In this document: positions 9,580 to 19,937 of the stretch, piece after piece | Numbering within the stretch: position 1 is the first letter of the stretch | Layout: each line of letters opens with the position of its first letter | Assembly: GCA_947501325.1 (NCBI GenBank) | Contig: CANMVC010000002.1 | Location: 558,001 to 622,000, forward strand | Length of the DNA stretch: 64,000 bases | From: an uncultured Sphingomonadaceae bacterium | GTDB lineage: Bacteria > Pseudomonadota > Alphaproteobacteria > Sphingomonadales > Sphingomonadaceae | Direction: 5' to 3' | Position numbers and translations under genes: made by a program | The notes under the pieces: model-generated | What the model was told of the DNA's origin: nothing | Databases searched by the model: none | The model's input: only the letters and a program-made list of their open reading frames with translations

Positions 9580-12269
9580 TAGAATTGTGTTCCTACATTG
9601 AAAGTGAATAGCTTGGTATCATCACCAGGCTCTTTTAACAGAGCGCGTGCTACATCGATCCTAAACGGACCGAATGGAGAGTTCCAGTTGACACCAATGC
9701 CAACGGAAAGGCGGGGACTGGCGGTATCGCCAAGGAATTGTTCAACAAAGCTGCCAGTAACCAAATCAGGCTCATTGGCAACACCATTAGCGTCAACAGC
9801 GTCGGTAGTTGAAATAATACCACCATCATCATTGACAGAGATGAACAAGGGATCGCCATCTGCATTTACAGCTTGAATTCGGTTGTCGATTAATAGCGGC
9901 TGGGTAACATTAAATACGGCTCCGGCATCGACAAATATGGATGGGCGGAGACCCAATTCGCGAGCACCACTGCCCAGTGGTATCTCCAGCTCAGCTCGAG
10001 CGAGATAATAGGCCCTGCCGCCAATCGCATCATCGGTGACACTGTCCCGGTTAGTTCTGAAATCCACGATGCTATTTACAGCACGGCCATCTACAACCTC
10101 TTCAAAAACACCAGACCGGATCACGCGGGGTCCAACACCACGAATATCGAAACCGCGAATTTGAGGCTCACCCAAAAAAAAGCGGTCTGTCAAACGGACG
10201 TCATCAATCCCATCTGCCGCGCTACCGCGATTTTCCAGTGGATGAATATAGCCCCCTTCACCGCTCACAGAGAAAATGAAATTCCCGAGCACTCTCCAAT
10301 ATTTAGCTGCGTTCAGGCGCGCTTTAACATATTTGACGCTGCCGCCGAGGCCGGCAAAATCCAAACTACCGACTACGGTTTGTCCGCGCGTTGGTCGAAC
10401 CCGGTTATCGCGGTCATCGTAAATTAGAGAAGCGCCGAGAGACGATGTTGTTCGCTTGCCCAATGCATCGCAGAGAAAACGTCCCGCCCGAAGTGGATCG
10501 CATGTATCCTCAGGACTATCACCTAGGAAACCATCTCCATCAAAGTCGGTAAAAAACAAATCCCTGTCCAGCGTCACATCATCAAAACTGAGACCGTAGC
10601 GAAGCGATGCCGACAGATATTCTGTTATCGGCACACCCGCTCGAACCTGAAAACCTGTAGTCAGCTGTTCAAAAGTCGTTTCCCGGTCATCGCCAACAAA
10701 ATTAAAACTATTCAAATCACGGCGGAAGAGATCCACACCAACGGCCACATTCCGGTCAAACAGATAGGGTTCGGTAAAACCAAGCTCAATCGACTGTGAG
10801 AAGCTGGAATAGCTAACGCTCGCCCGGAGTTCTTGTCCCTTACCGCGGAAGTTGCGTTGGCGCACAGAGGCTTGCAGAATGAAGTTCTCAACACTCGAGA
10901 AGCCGGCGGAGAGCTGCAATTCGCCCGTCGCGCGTTCTTCGACGTTGGCTTCTAGAATGATGCGATCCGGAGCGCTGCCCTGTTTCTGTTCGATTTCCAG
11001 TTCATCCTGGAAAAAGCCCAGCGACTTGATCCGGTTGGCGGAACGCTTGACCTGAAAGCTGTTAAAGGCATCGCCTTCGTTCAAACGAAATTCGCGGCGG
11101 ACGACCTTGTCGACCGTCAGCGTATTACCGTTAATATCGATCCGCTCAACATAAACGCGATCACTTTCCGCCACCTTGAACGTAATGCCCATGGTCAGCG
11201 TTTCTTTGTCGCGATTAAACTCAGGACGTACATCCGCGAAGGCATAGCCAAACAGACCGGCTGTTTCCGAAAGGCTTTCTACCGTATCCTCAACCTGCTT
11301 CGCGTTATAAAAGTCGCCCTCTTTCATCGGCAGCAGCGGTGTAAGGGTTTCAGCTGTAAAGTCGCGAATCTCACTCTCAACCGTTACATCACCAAACTTA
11401 TAACGTTGGCCCTCTTCCACCACATAGGTGATGATGAAATCTTTCTTGTCTGGCGTAAGCTCCGCAACCGCCGAGATAACCCGGAAATCAGCATAGCCCT
11501 CGGTCAGGTAGAATTGACGTAGCTTCTGTTGGTCAAAGGCCAGTCTGTCGGGATCATATGTAGCGCCGGAGCTGAAAAAACGATAGAAGCGCGCCTGCTT
11601 TGTCGCCATTTCACCGCGCAATTTACCGTCAGAAAAAACCTCGTTGCCGATAATATTTATCTGCTGGACTTTTGATTTCGGGCCTTCATTTACCTCGAAA
11701 ACAATATCCACACGGTTCTGGTCCAATTGAACCATTTTTGGCTCTACGCTGGCAGCAAAGCGGCCCTTGCGCTTATAAAGCTCGACAATACGAGCCACAT
11801 CGGCGCGCACTTTGGAACGGGTAAATATCTGGCGAGGAGCCAAGCGGATTTCGGGACGGATTTTATCTTCTTTGATCCGTTTATTGCCTTCCAGCAAAAT
11901 CCGGTTGATGACAGGATTTTCTACAACATCGATAACCACCGCGCCAGCATTGTTGCGGATACTGACATCCTTAAACAATTCCGTTTCAAAAAGATCTTTA
12001 AGCGCCTGGTCAGCAGACTCCTGCGTATAGGTCTGCCCCACACGCAGTCTCATGTAGGATAATACCGTATCCGACTCCAGCCGCTGTGAGCCATTGACCA
12101 CGATCGACCGGATCGTGTCATTCGCAGTTGCGTTGGGTTGAGCTGCAGGGGCCTGGGCCACCGGAGCATCCTGCGCATAGACCGGCACCGCGATGCCTGC
12201 CAGAATTGTACCACTCATCAAAATGGGCAGGAGCCGTTTTTTATGCTTCACAGACAAACTCGCTTTCAC
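9579..12269 (-). CDS. bamA: Outer membrane protein assembly factor BamA
   Basis: POTRA repeats followed by Omp85 barrel (GEPQIRGF, SVGIGVNWNSPFGPFRIDVA, terminal F). Confidence 0.96.
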   Translation of the reverse strand: MKASLSVKHKKRLLPILMSGTILAGIAVPVYAQDAPVAQAPAAQPNATANDTIRSIVVNGSQRLESDTVLSYMRLRVGQTYTQESADQALKDLFETELFKDVSIRNNAGAVVIDVVENPVINRILLEGNKRIKEDKIRPEIRLAPRQIFTRSKVRADVARIVELYKRKGRFAASVEPKMVQLDQNRVDIVFEVNEGPKSKVQQINIIGNEVFSDGKLRGEMATKQARFYRFFSSGATYDPDRLAFDQQKLRQFYLTEGYADFRVISAVAELTPDKKDFIITYVVEEGQRYKFGDVTVESEIRDFTAETLTPLLPMKEGDFYNAKQVEDTVESLSETAGLFGYAFADVRPEFNRDKETLTMGITFKVAESDRVYVERIDINGNTLTVDKVVRREFRLNEGDAFNSFQVKRSANRIKSLGFFQDELEIEQKQGSAPDRIILEANVEERATGELQLSAGFSSVENFILQASVRQRNFRGKGQELRASVSYSSFSQSIELGFTEPYLFDRNVAVGVDLFRRDLNSFNFVGDDRETTFEQLTTGFQVRAGVPITEYLSASLRYGLSFDDVTLDRDLFFTDFDGDGFLGDSPEDTCDPLRAGRFLCDALGKRTTSSLGASLIYDDRDNRVRPTRGQTVVGSLDFAGLGGSVKYVKARLNAAKYWRVLGNFIFSVSGEGGYIHPLENRGSAADGIDDVRLTDRFFLGEPQIRGFDIRGVGPRVIRSGVFEEVVDGRAVNSIVDFRTNRDSVTDDAIGGRAYYLARAELEIPLGSGARELGLRPSIFVDAGAVFNVTQPLLIDNRIQAVNADGDPLFISVNDDGGIISTTDAVDANGVANEPDLVTGSFVEQFLGDTASPRLSVGIGVNWNSPFGPFRIDVARALLKEPGDDTKLFTFNVGTQF

Positions 12270-12359
12270 GCCTTAAACTCAAAAATACTAACCAGTGCAA
12301 AAAATGCATCGGGTTTTGCGAACCCCCTGCCCCAACCGGACCTATCAATCAATGGGCAA

Positions 12360-13484
12360 TCAGCCCGAGAACACCTTGAATAGTCCAAAAGAGGCCAAAT
12401 CGTTAAACGTTACGACCAACATGAACACCACAACCAGTGCAAAACCCGACTGGAATGCCCATTGTTGCACCATAGGATTAGCAGGCTTTCGCCGAACCGC
12501 CTCTATGGCATAGAACATCAAATGCCCTCCATCGAGCATGGGGATTGGCAGGAGATTGATGAACCCTAAGTTAATTGAGATTAACGCTACAAAGAATATG
12601 AACTGGTTCAGCCCGGCAACAAATTGCTCTCCAGAAACTTGCGCGATTTTGAGAGGTCCGCCGAGTTCTTTTACCGATCTTCTGCCGCTGATAACTTGCC
12701 CCAAAGTCGTTACAATCAAATCGACTATCTCCACCGTTTGGCGCGTCGCGACCACTGGCGCCTCCCAAAGCGAGACATCGCGGCGCTCTATGCTACCAGG
12801 AGAAATCCCTAAAAGGCCGATTTTATATTGGTTGCCAAAACGGTCTTCTTCCATGCGAACACCAATCGTTGCGTTTTGCGTAATAATGGTGCCATCCCGT
12901 TCAAATCTAATCTCAACTTCTTCTTCCGGAATGATTGAAATTTCACGCGACAAATCGGAAAAACGAGTGATGCTGTCACCATCGATTTCAAGAATTTTAT
13001 CGCCCTCCTGCAGCCCAATCGACTCAGCTGTTGAGTTTTCAGCGACGGTCCCAACGACCGGAGACGTGACACTTTCACCATATGCCAGAGCAAAACCCGC
13101 CAAAATCAATATCGCAAAGAGGAAATTAATCGCCGGTCCGGCAAAAACGATGGCCGCGCGCTTCCAAAGCGACTTGGATTGGAAGGTCCTATCGCGTTCC
13201 TCCGGTGGCAGGTTCAGCCACTCTTCACTGGTCGAACTGGATGGATCCATGTCACCGGCAAATTGCACATAACCACCTAGTGGCAGCGCGCATATTTTCC
13301 ATCGCGTGCCGCGCTTGTCATTCCAGCCAAAAAGCTCTTTGCCAAAGCCGATTGAGAATTTGTCTGCTTTGACGCCGCACCAGCGGCCGACCAAATAATG
13401 ACCCATTTCGTGTATGAAAACGAGCACCCCAATAGTGATCAGAAAAGCAAATAGGGTTATTAATATCCCAGGATTCTCGGTCAA
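12360..13484 (-). CDS. rseP: RIP metalloprotease RseP
   Basis: HEMGHY motif, PDZ domain, NLLPIPMLDGGHL. Confidence 0.96.
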   Translation of the reverse strand: MTENPGILITLFAFLITIGVLVFIHEMGHYLVGRWCGVKADKFSIGFGKELFGWNDKRGTRWKICALPLGGYVQFAGDMDPSSSTSEEWLNLPPEERDRTFQSKSLWKRAAIVFAGPAINFLFAILILAGFALAYGESVTSPVVGTVAENSTAESIGLQEGDKILEIDGDSITRFSDLSREISIIPEEEVEIRFERDGTIITQNATIGVRMEEDRFGNQYKIGLLGISPGSIERRDVSLWEAPVVATRQTVEIVDLIVTTLGQVISGRRSVKELGGPLKIAQVSGEQFVAGLNQFIFFVALISINLGFINLLPIPMLDGGHLMFYAIEAVRRKPANPMVQQWAFQSGFALVVVFMLVVTFNDLASFGLFKVFSG

Positions 13485-14653
13485 ACTTTAACATCCTCAA
13501 TCATAGCCACAGCTCGCTTGCGCGCTTCTTTATCAATAGCAAAAATATCCGCAAGATCCGTCGGTTCGGGCGGGCTATAGCTGTCAACGATCCGGGATAC
13601 AATATTGGTGATTTCTAGGAACTGAACGCCGCCCTTCAGAAAGGCAGCAACAGCAATTTCATTCGCAGCATTTAATATCCCCGGAACCCCGCCGCCCGCC
13701 ACAATCGCTCCGCGAGCGAGTTTTATCGCCGGAAAGCGATCATCATCGGGCGCTTCAAAATCGAGCTTGCCAATTCTGGCCAAATCAAGCGGTACGCAAT
13801 CGGTGTGCATGCGCTCGGGCCATGCCAAGGCGCTGGCAATTGGTATGCGCATGTCCGGCGACCCCAGCTGCGCGAGCGTTGAACGGTCATGATACTCGAC
13901 CATCGAATGGATAACAGATTGGGGATGCACCAATATATCAATATTCTCTAGCCCCACAGGGAAGAGATAATGTGCCTCAATCAGTTCCAACCCTTTGTTC
14001 ATCATCGTCGCGCTATCAACCGAAATCTTGGCACCCATATCCCAATTGGGGTGCGCCACAGCTTGCGCCGGCGTAACCGACGCCATCTGTTCTTTGGACC
14101 ATGATCGAAATGGTCCACCGCTGGCCGTTAACGTGATTTTGCGAACCTGATCAACCTTGCCGCCCTGAAGGCACTGAAAGATCGCATTATGCTCTGAATC
14201 GACCGGCAATAGTGTCGCCCCAGCTTCTCGCGCCTGCGCCATCATCAACGCGCCGGCAGAAACAAGTGCCTCTTTATTGGCAAGTGCTACTGTTTTCCCA
14301 CATTTCAGCGCCGCGAGCGTTGGTGGCAATCCCGCACAACCGACAATTGCTGCCATCGTCCAATCCGCGCCCAATGCCGCAGCGGCGATTAACTGATCAG
14401 GGCCGGCCGCTGCTTCGGTTTTCGAACCGGCCAGCAATTGCTGCAACAGCGCATATTGTTCCTCGTCAGCAACAACTGCGACTTCCGCCTCAAATTCCTT
14501 TGCCAGTTTTGCCAAATCGGCGGCGTTGCTATGGGCGGTCAAAGCAACGACACGATATTTTTCGCGGTCCAATCGGATCAGGTCGAGCGTCGATGTGCCC
14601 ACCGATCCCGTGGCTCCGAATATGGAAATAGTTTTGGTGTTCGCGTCTTTCAT
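13481..14653 (-). CDS. dxr: 1-deoxy-D-xylulose-5-phosphate reductoisomerase
   Basis: IFGATGSVGTSTLDLI, LLPVDSEHNAIFQCLQG, TASGGPFR. Confidence 0.97.
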   Translation of the reverse strand: MKDANTKTISIFGATGSVGTSTLDLIRLDREKYRVVALTAHSNAADLAKLAKEFEAEVAVVADEEQYALLQQLLAGSKTEAAAGPDQLIAAAALGADWTMAAIVGCAGLPPTLAALKCGKTVALANKEALVSAGALMMAQAREAGATLLPVDSEHNAIFQCLQGGKVDQVRKITLTASGGPFRSWSKEQMASVTPAQAVAHPNWDMGAKISVDSATMMNKGLELIEAHYLFPVGLENIDILVHPQSVIHSMVEYHDRSTLAQLGSPDMRIPIASALAWPERMHTDCVPLDLARIGKLDFEAPDDDRFPAIKLARGAIVAGGGVPGILNAANEIAVAAFLKGGVQFLEITNIVSRIVDSYSPPEPTDLADIFAIDKEARKRAVAMIEDVKV

Positions 14654-15456
14654 AGACTATCAAATAGCATAATAATCGCGACCACGGGGGCTACTGGGAT
14701 CAAACCGTCCAATCGATCCATAACTCCGCCATGGCCGGGAAATACAGTTCCACTATCTTTAACCCCCGCCCGGCGTTTCATCTGACTCTCGAATAGATCG
14801 CCCATTTGAGCCAGAACCGCAAGCGGAAGACTGAGCAAGACAAGCTTGAAGGGGAGTTGAAAATAGATATGCAGGGCGAAGCTGAAAAGGCCGGTAACGA
14901 TCACACCGCCAATTAGTCCCGCCCAGGTTTTATTCGGACTGAAAGTTGGCGCCAACTTGGGACCGCCTATCGCTCGTCCTGAAAAATAGGCACCGATATC
15001 GGTCGCCCAAACAAGCGCTAACGTCCAGAATACAATCAATAAACCATTATCTATTCCGCGAAGATAGAGAATGGCTAGAGCCGGTAATCCAGCATATAAG
15101 ATACCAAATGCAAGCTTATAAGAACGATCGAAAGCTGCAATGAACATCGCTGCGCCAAGTATCAGGCCAAGGGCGAGAAAAGATGGACCAGCTGCCAGGT
15201 AAGACATGATCGCCAAGGGAACGGACAGTGCGTATAATGCCAGTCGCTTGTTCTCCAAACGTCCCGTTAAACCGGCCCATTCTGACAATATTCCCAATGA
15301 CATAAGCACCACCAGCAACCATAATGCATGGCGGCCAAGATCATGATCACCTACAATCAGCGTGGTGACAGTTGTAGCAACCAGCGCAACGCCAACAATG
15401 ATTCGCGTTATCAGCTCATTCGGAGGCTGCTTTGCAGGGCTGGTCGGATCAGTCAT
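14650..15456 (-). CDS. cdsA: Phosphatidate cytidylyltransferase
   Basis: TDIGAYFSGRAIGGPKLAPTFSPNKTWAG, KDSGTVFPGHGGVMDRLD. Confidence 0.95.
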   Translation of the reverse strand: MTDPTSPAKQPPNELITRIIVGVALVATTVTTLIVGDHDLGRHALWLLVVLMSLGILSEWAGLTGRLENKRLALYALSVPLAIMSYLAAGPSFLALGLILGAAMFIAAFDRSYKLAFGILYAGLPALAILYLRGIDNGLLIVFWTLALVWATDIGAYFSGRAIGGPKLAPTFSPNKTWAGLIGGVIVTGLFSFALHIYFQLPFKLVLLSLPLAVLAQMGDLFESQMKRRAGVKDSGTVFPGHGGVMDRLDGLIPVAPVVAIIMLFDSL

Positions 15457-15459
15457 GAC

Positions 15460-16227
15460 TTAACGGCCACCGAAACGGCGATCCCGGTCACCAAATGATT
15501 GTAATGCGCGTTGCAATTCCCGCTTATCGAAATCAGGCCATAGTGCATCAGTAAAATACAGCTCGGAATAGGCCGCTTGCCACAGGAGAAAATTGGACAA
15601 TCGAAGCTCGCCAGACGTGCGTATCAGCAAATCAAGCGGCGGCATCCCTGCGGTATCCAGAGCGCCAGACACATGATCTACCCCAATGTCCTGCGGATCG
15701 ACTTCTCCTCTCTTAGCGGCTTCAGCGATAGTTCTCACCGCACGCAGCATTTCATCTTGCGCGCCATAGTTTAGTGCAATGGCCAGAGTCATCTTGTCGT
15801 TATTCGCTGTTCGATCCAGCGCGCCGTCTATTAGCTGCACGATATCACTATCGAGGGCCTTGTAATTGCCGATCACTTTTAACTGGATGCCATTTTCATC
15901 AAATTCATCAATGTCCGATTGGATATACTGCCGCAGTAAACCCATCAGATCGGCCACCTCATCTGCTGGCCTGCTCCAGTTTTCCGATGAAAAAGCATAA
16001 AGGGTCAGCGCCTTGATGCCCATTTCCCCCGCCACGCGAACAATGTCACGTACCGTTTCAACACCTTTTTTGTGGCCAAGCGCTCGCGGCAAATGCTTCT
16101 GTTTCGCCCAACGCCCGTTGCCATCCATGATGATTGCGATGTGGCGAGCGCCGTGCGTAGGATCAGCCATCTGCCCCATATCGGTATCAGAGTCTGGCGA
16201 CCCTTTTTTGATCGGCATCAGCCTCAC
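15460..16227 (-). CDS. uppS: Isoprenyl transferase / undecaprenyl diphosphate synthase
   Basis: HIAIIMDGNGRWAKQ, LTLYAFSSENWSRP, LLIRTSGELRLSNFLLWQAAYSELYF. Confidence 0.96.
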   Translation of the reverse strand: MRLMPIKKGSPDSDTDMGQMADPTHGARHIAIIMDGNGRWAKQKHLPRALGHKKGVETVRDIVRVAGEMGIKALTLYAFSSENWSRPADEVADLMGLLRQYIQSDIDEFDENGIQLKVIGNYKALDSDIVQLIDGALDRTANNDKMTLAIALNYGAQDEMLRAVRTIAEAAKRGEVDPQDIGVDHVSGALDTAGMPPLDLLIRTSGELRLSNFLLWQAAYSELYFTDALWPDFDKRELQRALQSFGDRDRRFGGR

Positions 16228-16781
16228 TGTGTAAGGATTTCCTGTTCCTTGGCAGAGGACAGCTTGTCTGCTTCCTCGATCATCATATCGGTCAGTTTCT
16301 GAACTTCTGTTTCCAACCGTTTTTTGTCGTCTTCACCGATTTCTTTTTTATTCTCGTCTGCCTTGATATCATCCATGCCATCGCGACGGACATTGCGGAT
16401 TGCAATTCTTGCTTTTTCGGCAAACTGGCCGGTAATCTTGGCAAGTTCCTTACGGCGCTCTTCGGTCAAATCGGGAATGGGCAAACGAATATTGGGGCCG
16501 TCAATCATCGGGTTGAGACCCAAACCGGCAGACCGCACCGCTTTTTCCACTGGTTGGATATTACCCTTGTCCCACACCTGGATAGACAGCATGCGCGGTT
16601 CCGGAACAGATACAGTAGCGACCTGATTCAGAGGCATTTTCGCGCCATAGACTTCGACCGTAATATTATCGAGCAAAGCTGTGTTAGCGCGACCCGTGCG
16701 CAAACCACTCAGGTCATGCTTTAACGCTTCGATTGAAGCCTTCATGCGCTTCTCGAGTTCGCTTTTATTATATTTCGCCAT
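16224..16781 (-). CDS. frr: Ribosome recycling factor
   Basis: LRTGRA, LNQVATVSVPEPRML, RRDGMDDIK. Confidence 0.97.
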   Translation of the reverse strand: MAKYNKSELEKRMKASIEALKHDLSGLRTGRANTALLDNITVEVYGAKMPLNQVATVSVPEPRMLSIQVWDKGNIQPVEKAVRSAGLGLNPMIDGPNIRLPIPDLTEERRKELAKITGQFAEKARIAIRNVRRDGMDDIKADENKKEIGEDDKKRLETEVQKLTDMMIEEADKLSSAKEQEILTQ

Positions 16782-16801
16782 GGCTCAATTCTCCAAAATA
16801 T

Positions 16802-17524
16802 CTAATCTGTTGCGCCGACTATCGTCGCGGTTCCACCGCCGCCTAGAACAGTTGCGAGATTGCCTTTCTCACGGATCGTGAAGACCACAATCGGTATGTT
16901 GTTTTCCCGGCACAGCGCAACCGCGCTGGCATCCATCACTTGCAGGTTGTCGGTCAGCACCTGATCAAAGCTCAAAGCTTCATACCGCACCGCGTCGGGA
17001 TTGGTTTTCGGGTCAGCATTATATACCCCGTCGACACTGGTTCCCTTGAAAAGCGCCTCGCAACCCATTTCAGCGGCGCGTAAGGCTGCTGCCGTATCAG
17101 TCGTAAAATAGGGATTGCCGGTTCCTGCCGCGAAAATAACGATCCGGCCCTTGTCCAGATGGCGGACGGCTTTGCGGCGAATATAGGGTTCGCAAACGCT
17201 GGCCATCGGAATTGCAGACAGAACGCGGGTATCACAGCCCATTTGCTCCAGAGCATTTTGTACCGCCAAAGCATTCATCACGGTCGCCAGCATACCCATA
17301 TAGTCGGCGCTGGTCCGGTCAAAACCTTTTGCCGCTGCGGCCAAGCCCCGGAATATGTTGCCACCGCCAACGACAAGACATAGCTCATAACCCGCTTCTT
17401 TCGCGGACTTCACTTCGGCCGCGATCCGATTCACGGTTTCCGGATCGATTCCGAATTCACCCGAACCCATCAAAGCTTCACCTGAAAGTTTGAGCAAAAT
17501 GCGCTTAAACGCTGGTCTTTTCAT
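16802..17524 (-). CDS. pyrH: UMP kinase
   Basis: [37 protein letters not shown]. Confidence 0.97.
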   Translation of the reverse strand: MKRPAFKRILLKLSGEALMGSGEFGIDPETVNRIAAEVKSAKEAGYELCLVVGGGNIFRGLAAAAKGFDRTSADYMGMLATVMNALAVQNALEQMGCDTRVLSAIPMASVCEPYIRRKAVRHLDKGRIVIFAAGTGNPYFTTDTAAALRAAEMGCEALFKGTSVDGVYNADPKTNPDAVRYEALSFDQVLTDNLQVMDASAVALCRENNIPIVVFTIREKGNLATVLGGGGTATIVGATD

Positions 17525-17580
17525 GCAAAATCCATCCCACTAACTATAACGCGTCAGCGTCTGATTAGCCCCAAATATAA

Positions 17581-17614
17581 CAATGGCGCAGACCATAGAT
17601 AGTCCGCGCCATTG
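17581..17614 (-). terminator. Hairpin between tsf and pyrH (CAATGGCGC-A-GAC ... GTC-C-GCGCCATTG)
   Basis: 9-bp stem extended by 3 bp past one mismatch; no strong U-run. Confidence 0.45.
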
Positions 17615-17661
17615 CGCCAAGTGTTAATGCGCCAAACCGAAATTTGGCTGCAAATCTGTTT

Positions 17662-18585
17662 TTAGTTTCCGAGCGTTGCAGCTACTTCTGCTGCAAAATC
17701 TTCCTCTTTTTTCTCGATGCCTTCACCGAGCTGGAAGCGAACATATTCGGTCAGCTTGATTTCAGCGCCAGCGTCTTTGCCAGCCTGCTCAACGACCTGA
17801 GCGATAGGTGTTTTGTTATCCATCACGAAAATCTGGCTCAACAATGCGTTTTCCTTGGCAAATTTCGCCATCGCGCCATCAACCATTTTCTCAACGATAT
17901 TCGCTGGCTTGCCGGATTCAGCCGCTTTCTCAGCAGCAATCGCGCGCTCACGCTCCATCGTGTCCTGATCAAGGCCATCTGCGTTCAAGGCCAATGGGAA
18001 GGCCGCCGCAATATGCATCGCGATCTGCTTGCCAAGTGGTTCCAGAACATCTGCGCCAGCGGTGCTTTCAAGAGCAACCAAGACGCCGATTTTGCCCATC
18101 GTGGGTGTAACCGCATTATGAACATAAGGGACAACCATGCCGCTGCTAACCGCTACGGTTTTCATCCGGCGAATAGCCTGATTCTCGCCGATGGTTGCGA
18201 TATTGTTGGTCAATGTTTCCTGAACAGTGCCGCCAGCAGGATAATCAGCCGCAGCCAAGGCTTCGACATCGTCGCTACCCAGACCAAGAGCCACATCGGT
18301 GACGCCGCTTACAAAAGCCTGAAACTGTTCGTTCTTGGCAACAAAGTCGGTTTCGCTGTTCACTTCGACAGCAACGCCTTTGGTGCCCGATACGGCCACG
18401 CCAACAAGGCCTTCAGCGGCCGTCCGGCTTGATTTTTTCTGAGCGGCAGCAAGGCCTTTGGTGCGCAGCAAGTCAACCGCTGCTTCCACGTCGCCATTTG
18501 TTTCGCTCAATGCTTTTTTGCAATCCATCATGCCAGCGCCGGTGCGCTCGCGCAGTTCTTTCACTGCTGCTGCGGTAATAGCCAT
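17662..18585 (-). CDS. tsf: Elongation factor Ts
   Basis: [36 protein letters not shown]. Confidence 0.98.
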   Translation of the reverse strand: MAITAAAVKELRERTGAGMMDCKKALSETNGDVEAAVDLLRTKGLAAAQKKSSRTAAEGLVGVAVSGTKGVAVEVNSETDFVAKNEQFQAFVSGVTDVALGLGSDDVEALAAADYPAGGTVQETLTNNIATIGENQAIRRMKTVAVSSGMVVPYVHNAVTPTMGKIGVLVALESTAGADVLEPLGKQIAMHIAAAFPLALNADGLDQDTMERERAIAAEKAAESGKPANIVEKMVDGAMAKFAKENALLSQIFVMDNKTPIAQVVEQAGKDAGAEIKLTEYVRFQLGEGIEKKEEDFAAEVAATLGN

Positions 18586-18626
18586 TTTTTAAGTTCCTCA
18601 ATTTTCATATGCGGGAATTTGGTATT

Positions 18627-18662
18627 TTTGATAAAATGAAGGGGCAGCACCGATGCCGCCCC
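18627..18662 (-). terminator. rpsB-tsf intergenic terminator/attenuator hairpin
   Basis: Minus strand GGGGCGGCA-TCGG-TGCTGCCCC followed by TTCATTTTATC. Confidence 0.6.
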
Positions 18663-18710
18663 GCCAATTTCTTATGCGGTCAATATATGACCGAACGAAG
18701 ACGCTTCAAG

Positions 18711-19736
18711 TTAAGCCTTTTCGTCGGCTTTCTTTTCGTCGGCTTTCTTTTCGTCGTCTTTCTTGGCAGCAGCTTTCTTGGCTGGAGCCTTTTTTGCAGC
18801 CGCTTTTTTCGCCGGTGCTTTTTTGGCAGCTGGCTTTTCGGCTGGTGCTTCCGCTTCAGCAGGCTTTGCTTCTTCAGCAGCCTTAGGGGCTTCTGCAGCA
18901 GGCGCTTCCGCAGCTGGAGCCGCTTCAACAATCTCTGCAACCGCAGCAGCTTCACCAGCAGCCATCGCGCTGGCATTGGCTTCGCTGGAAACAATCGCTT
19001 CCACTGGAGGCGCTATTTCTGCGCCGAGATCTTTGCCTGATGCGACAGCCGCTTCCTGGCCGCCCTTCGTTGCCGCAGCAGCCACGGATTCGCAATATAG
19101 GCGAATGGCACGCGCCGCATCGTCATTGCCCGGAACCGGGAATGCGATGTTGCTGGGATCAACGTTGGAATCGAGGATCGCAACGACTGGAATACCCAGA
19201 ACATTGGCTTCCTTAATCGCAAGCTCTTCCTTGTTGGCGTCGATAACAAACATCACGTCAGGAATGCCGCCCATGTCGCGGATGCCGCCAAGAGACAGTT
19301 CCAGCTTATCACGCTCACGCGTCATCTGCAGGGCTTCTTTCTTGGTGAAACCCGCCATGTCACCGGAAAGCTGCTCTTCAAGCGTCTTCATCCGGCGAAT
19401 CGAGTTGGAAATGGTTTTCCAGTTGGTCAGCATGCCGCCGAGCCAACGGTGGTTTACAAAATGCTGGCCGCTGGCGCGGGCTGCTTCAGCGATAGGCTCT
19501 TGCGCCTGACGCTTGGTGCCAACGAACAGGACCTTGCCGCCAGAGGACACCGCGTTTGCGATGAAATCAAGCGCGCGAGCAAACAAAGGCACGCTCTGCG
19601 ACAGATCAAGAATATGGACGCCGTTGCGGGCTCCAAAGATGTATGGTTTCATCTTCGGGTTCCAGCGGTGGGTTTGGTGGCCGAAATGAACTCCGGCTTC
19701 AATTAATTGCTGTAGGGTGACGACAGGGGCCGCCAT
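18711..19736 (-). CDS. rpsB: 30S ribosomal protein S2 with a long Ala/Lys/Glu-rich C-terminal tail
   Basis: [29 protein letters not shown]; tail [43 protein letters not shown]. Confidence 0.97.
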   Translation of the reverse strand: MAAPVVTLQQLIEAGVHFGHQTHRWNPKMKPYIFGARNGVHILDLSQSVPLFARALDFIANAVSSGGKVLFVGTKRQAQEPIAEAARASGQHFVNHRWLGGMLTNWKTISNSIRRMKTLEEQLSGDMAGFTKKEALQMTRERDKLELSLGGIRDMGGIPDVMFVIDANKEELAIKEANVLGIPVVAILDSNVDPSNIAFPVPGNDDAARAIRLYCESVAAAATKGGQEAAVASGKDLGAEIAPPVEAIVSSEANASAMAAGEAAAVAEIVEAAPAAEAPAAEAPKAAEEAKPAEAEAPAEKPAAKKAPAKKAAAKKAPAKKAAAKKDDEKKADEKKADEKA

Positions 19737-19765
19737 AATAGTTCTCCTTATCCGGTTATGCCTCT

Positions 19766-19827
19766 GGAAAGCTGAGAACCTGGGGAGATCTGAAAGGTCG
19801 CCTTTGGCACCGGTATGAGTGCTTTCC
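19766..19827 (-). promoter_or_regulatory. Candidate structured 5' leader of rpsB
   Basis: 7-bp inverted repeat GGAAAGC/GCTTTCC bracketing the leader upstream of the rpsB start. Confidence 0.3.
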
Positions 19828-19937
19828 ATGTGGAATGAGCGTGCCGTTAAAGCGGAGCGGCGGGAAATGCAACCCCAAACTGGCTGCTATCGCAAAATTG
19901 GAACATCAAAAGAGCAAAAAACATCTGCCCCGCTCAA

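Noticed and set aside
12538-13272. 244-aa plus ORF opposite rseP
   Set aside because: Antisense shadow of a conserved essential gene with no recognisable product
18715-18850. Tandem short repeats resembling a CRISPR or minisatellite array
   Set aside because: They are in-frame codon repeats encoding the S2 C-terminal tail, with no spacer structure
18763-19509. 248-aa plus ORF opposite rpsB
   Set aside because: Shadow ORF created by the Ala/Lys-rich codons of rpsB on the other strand
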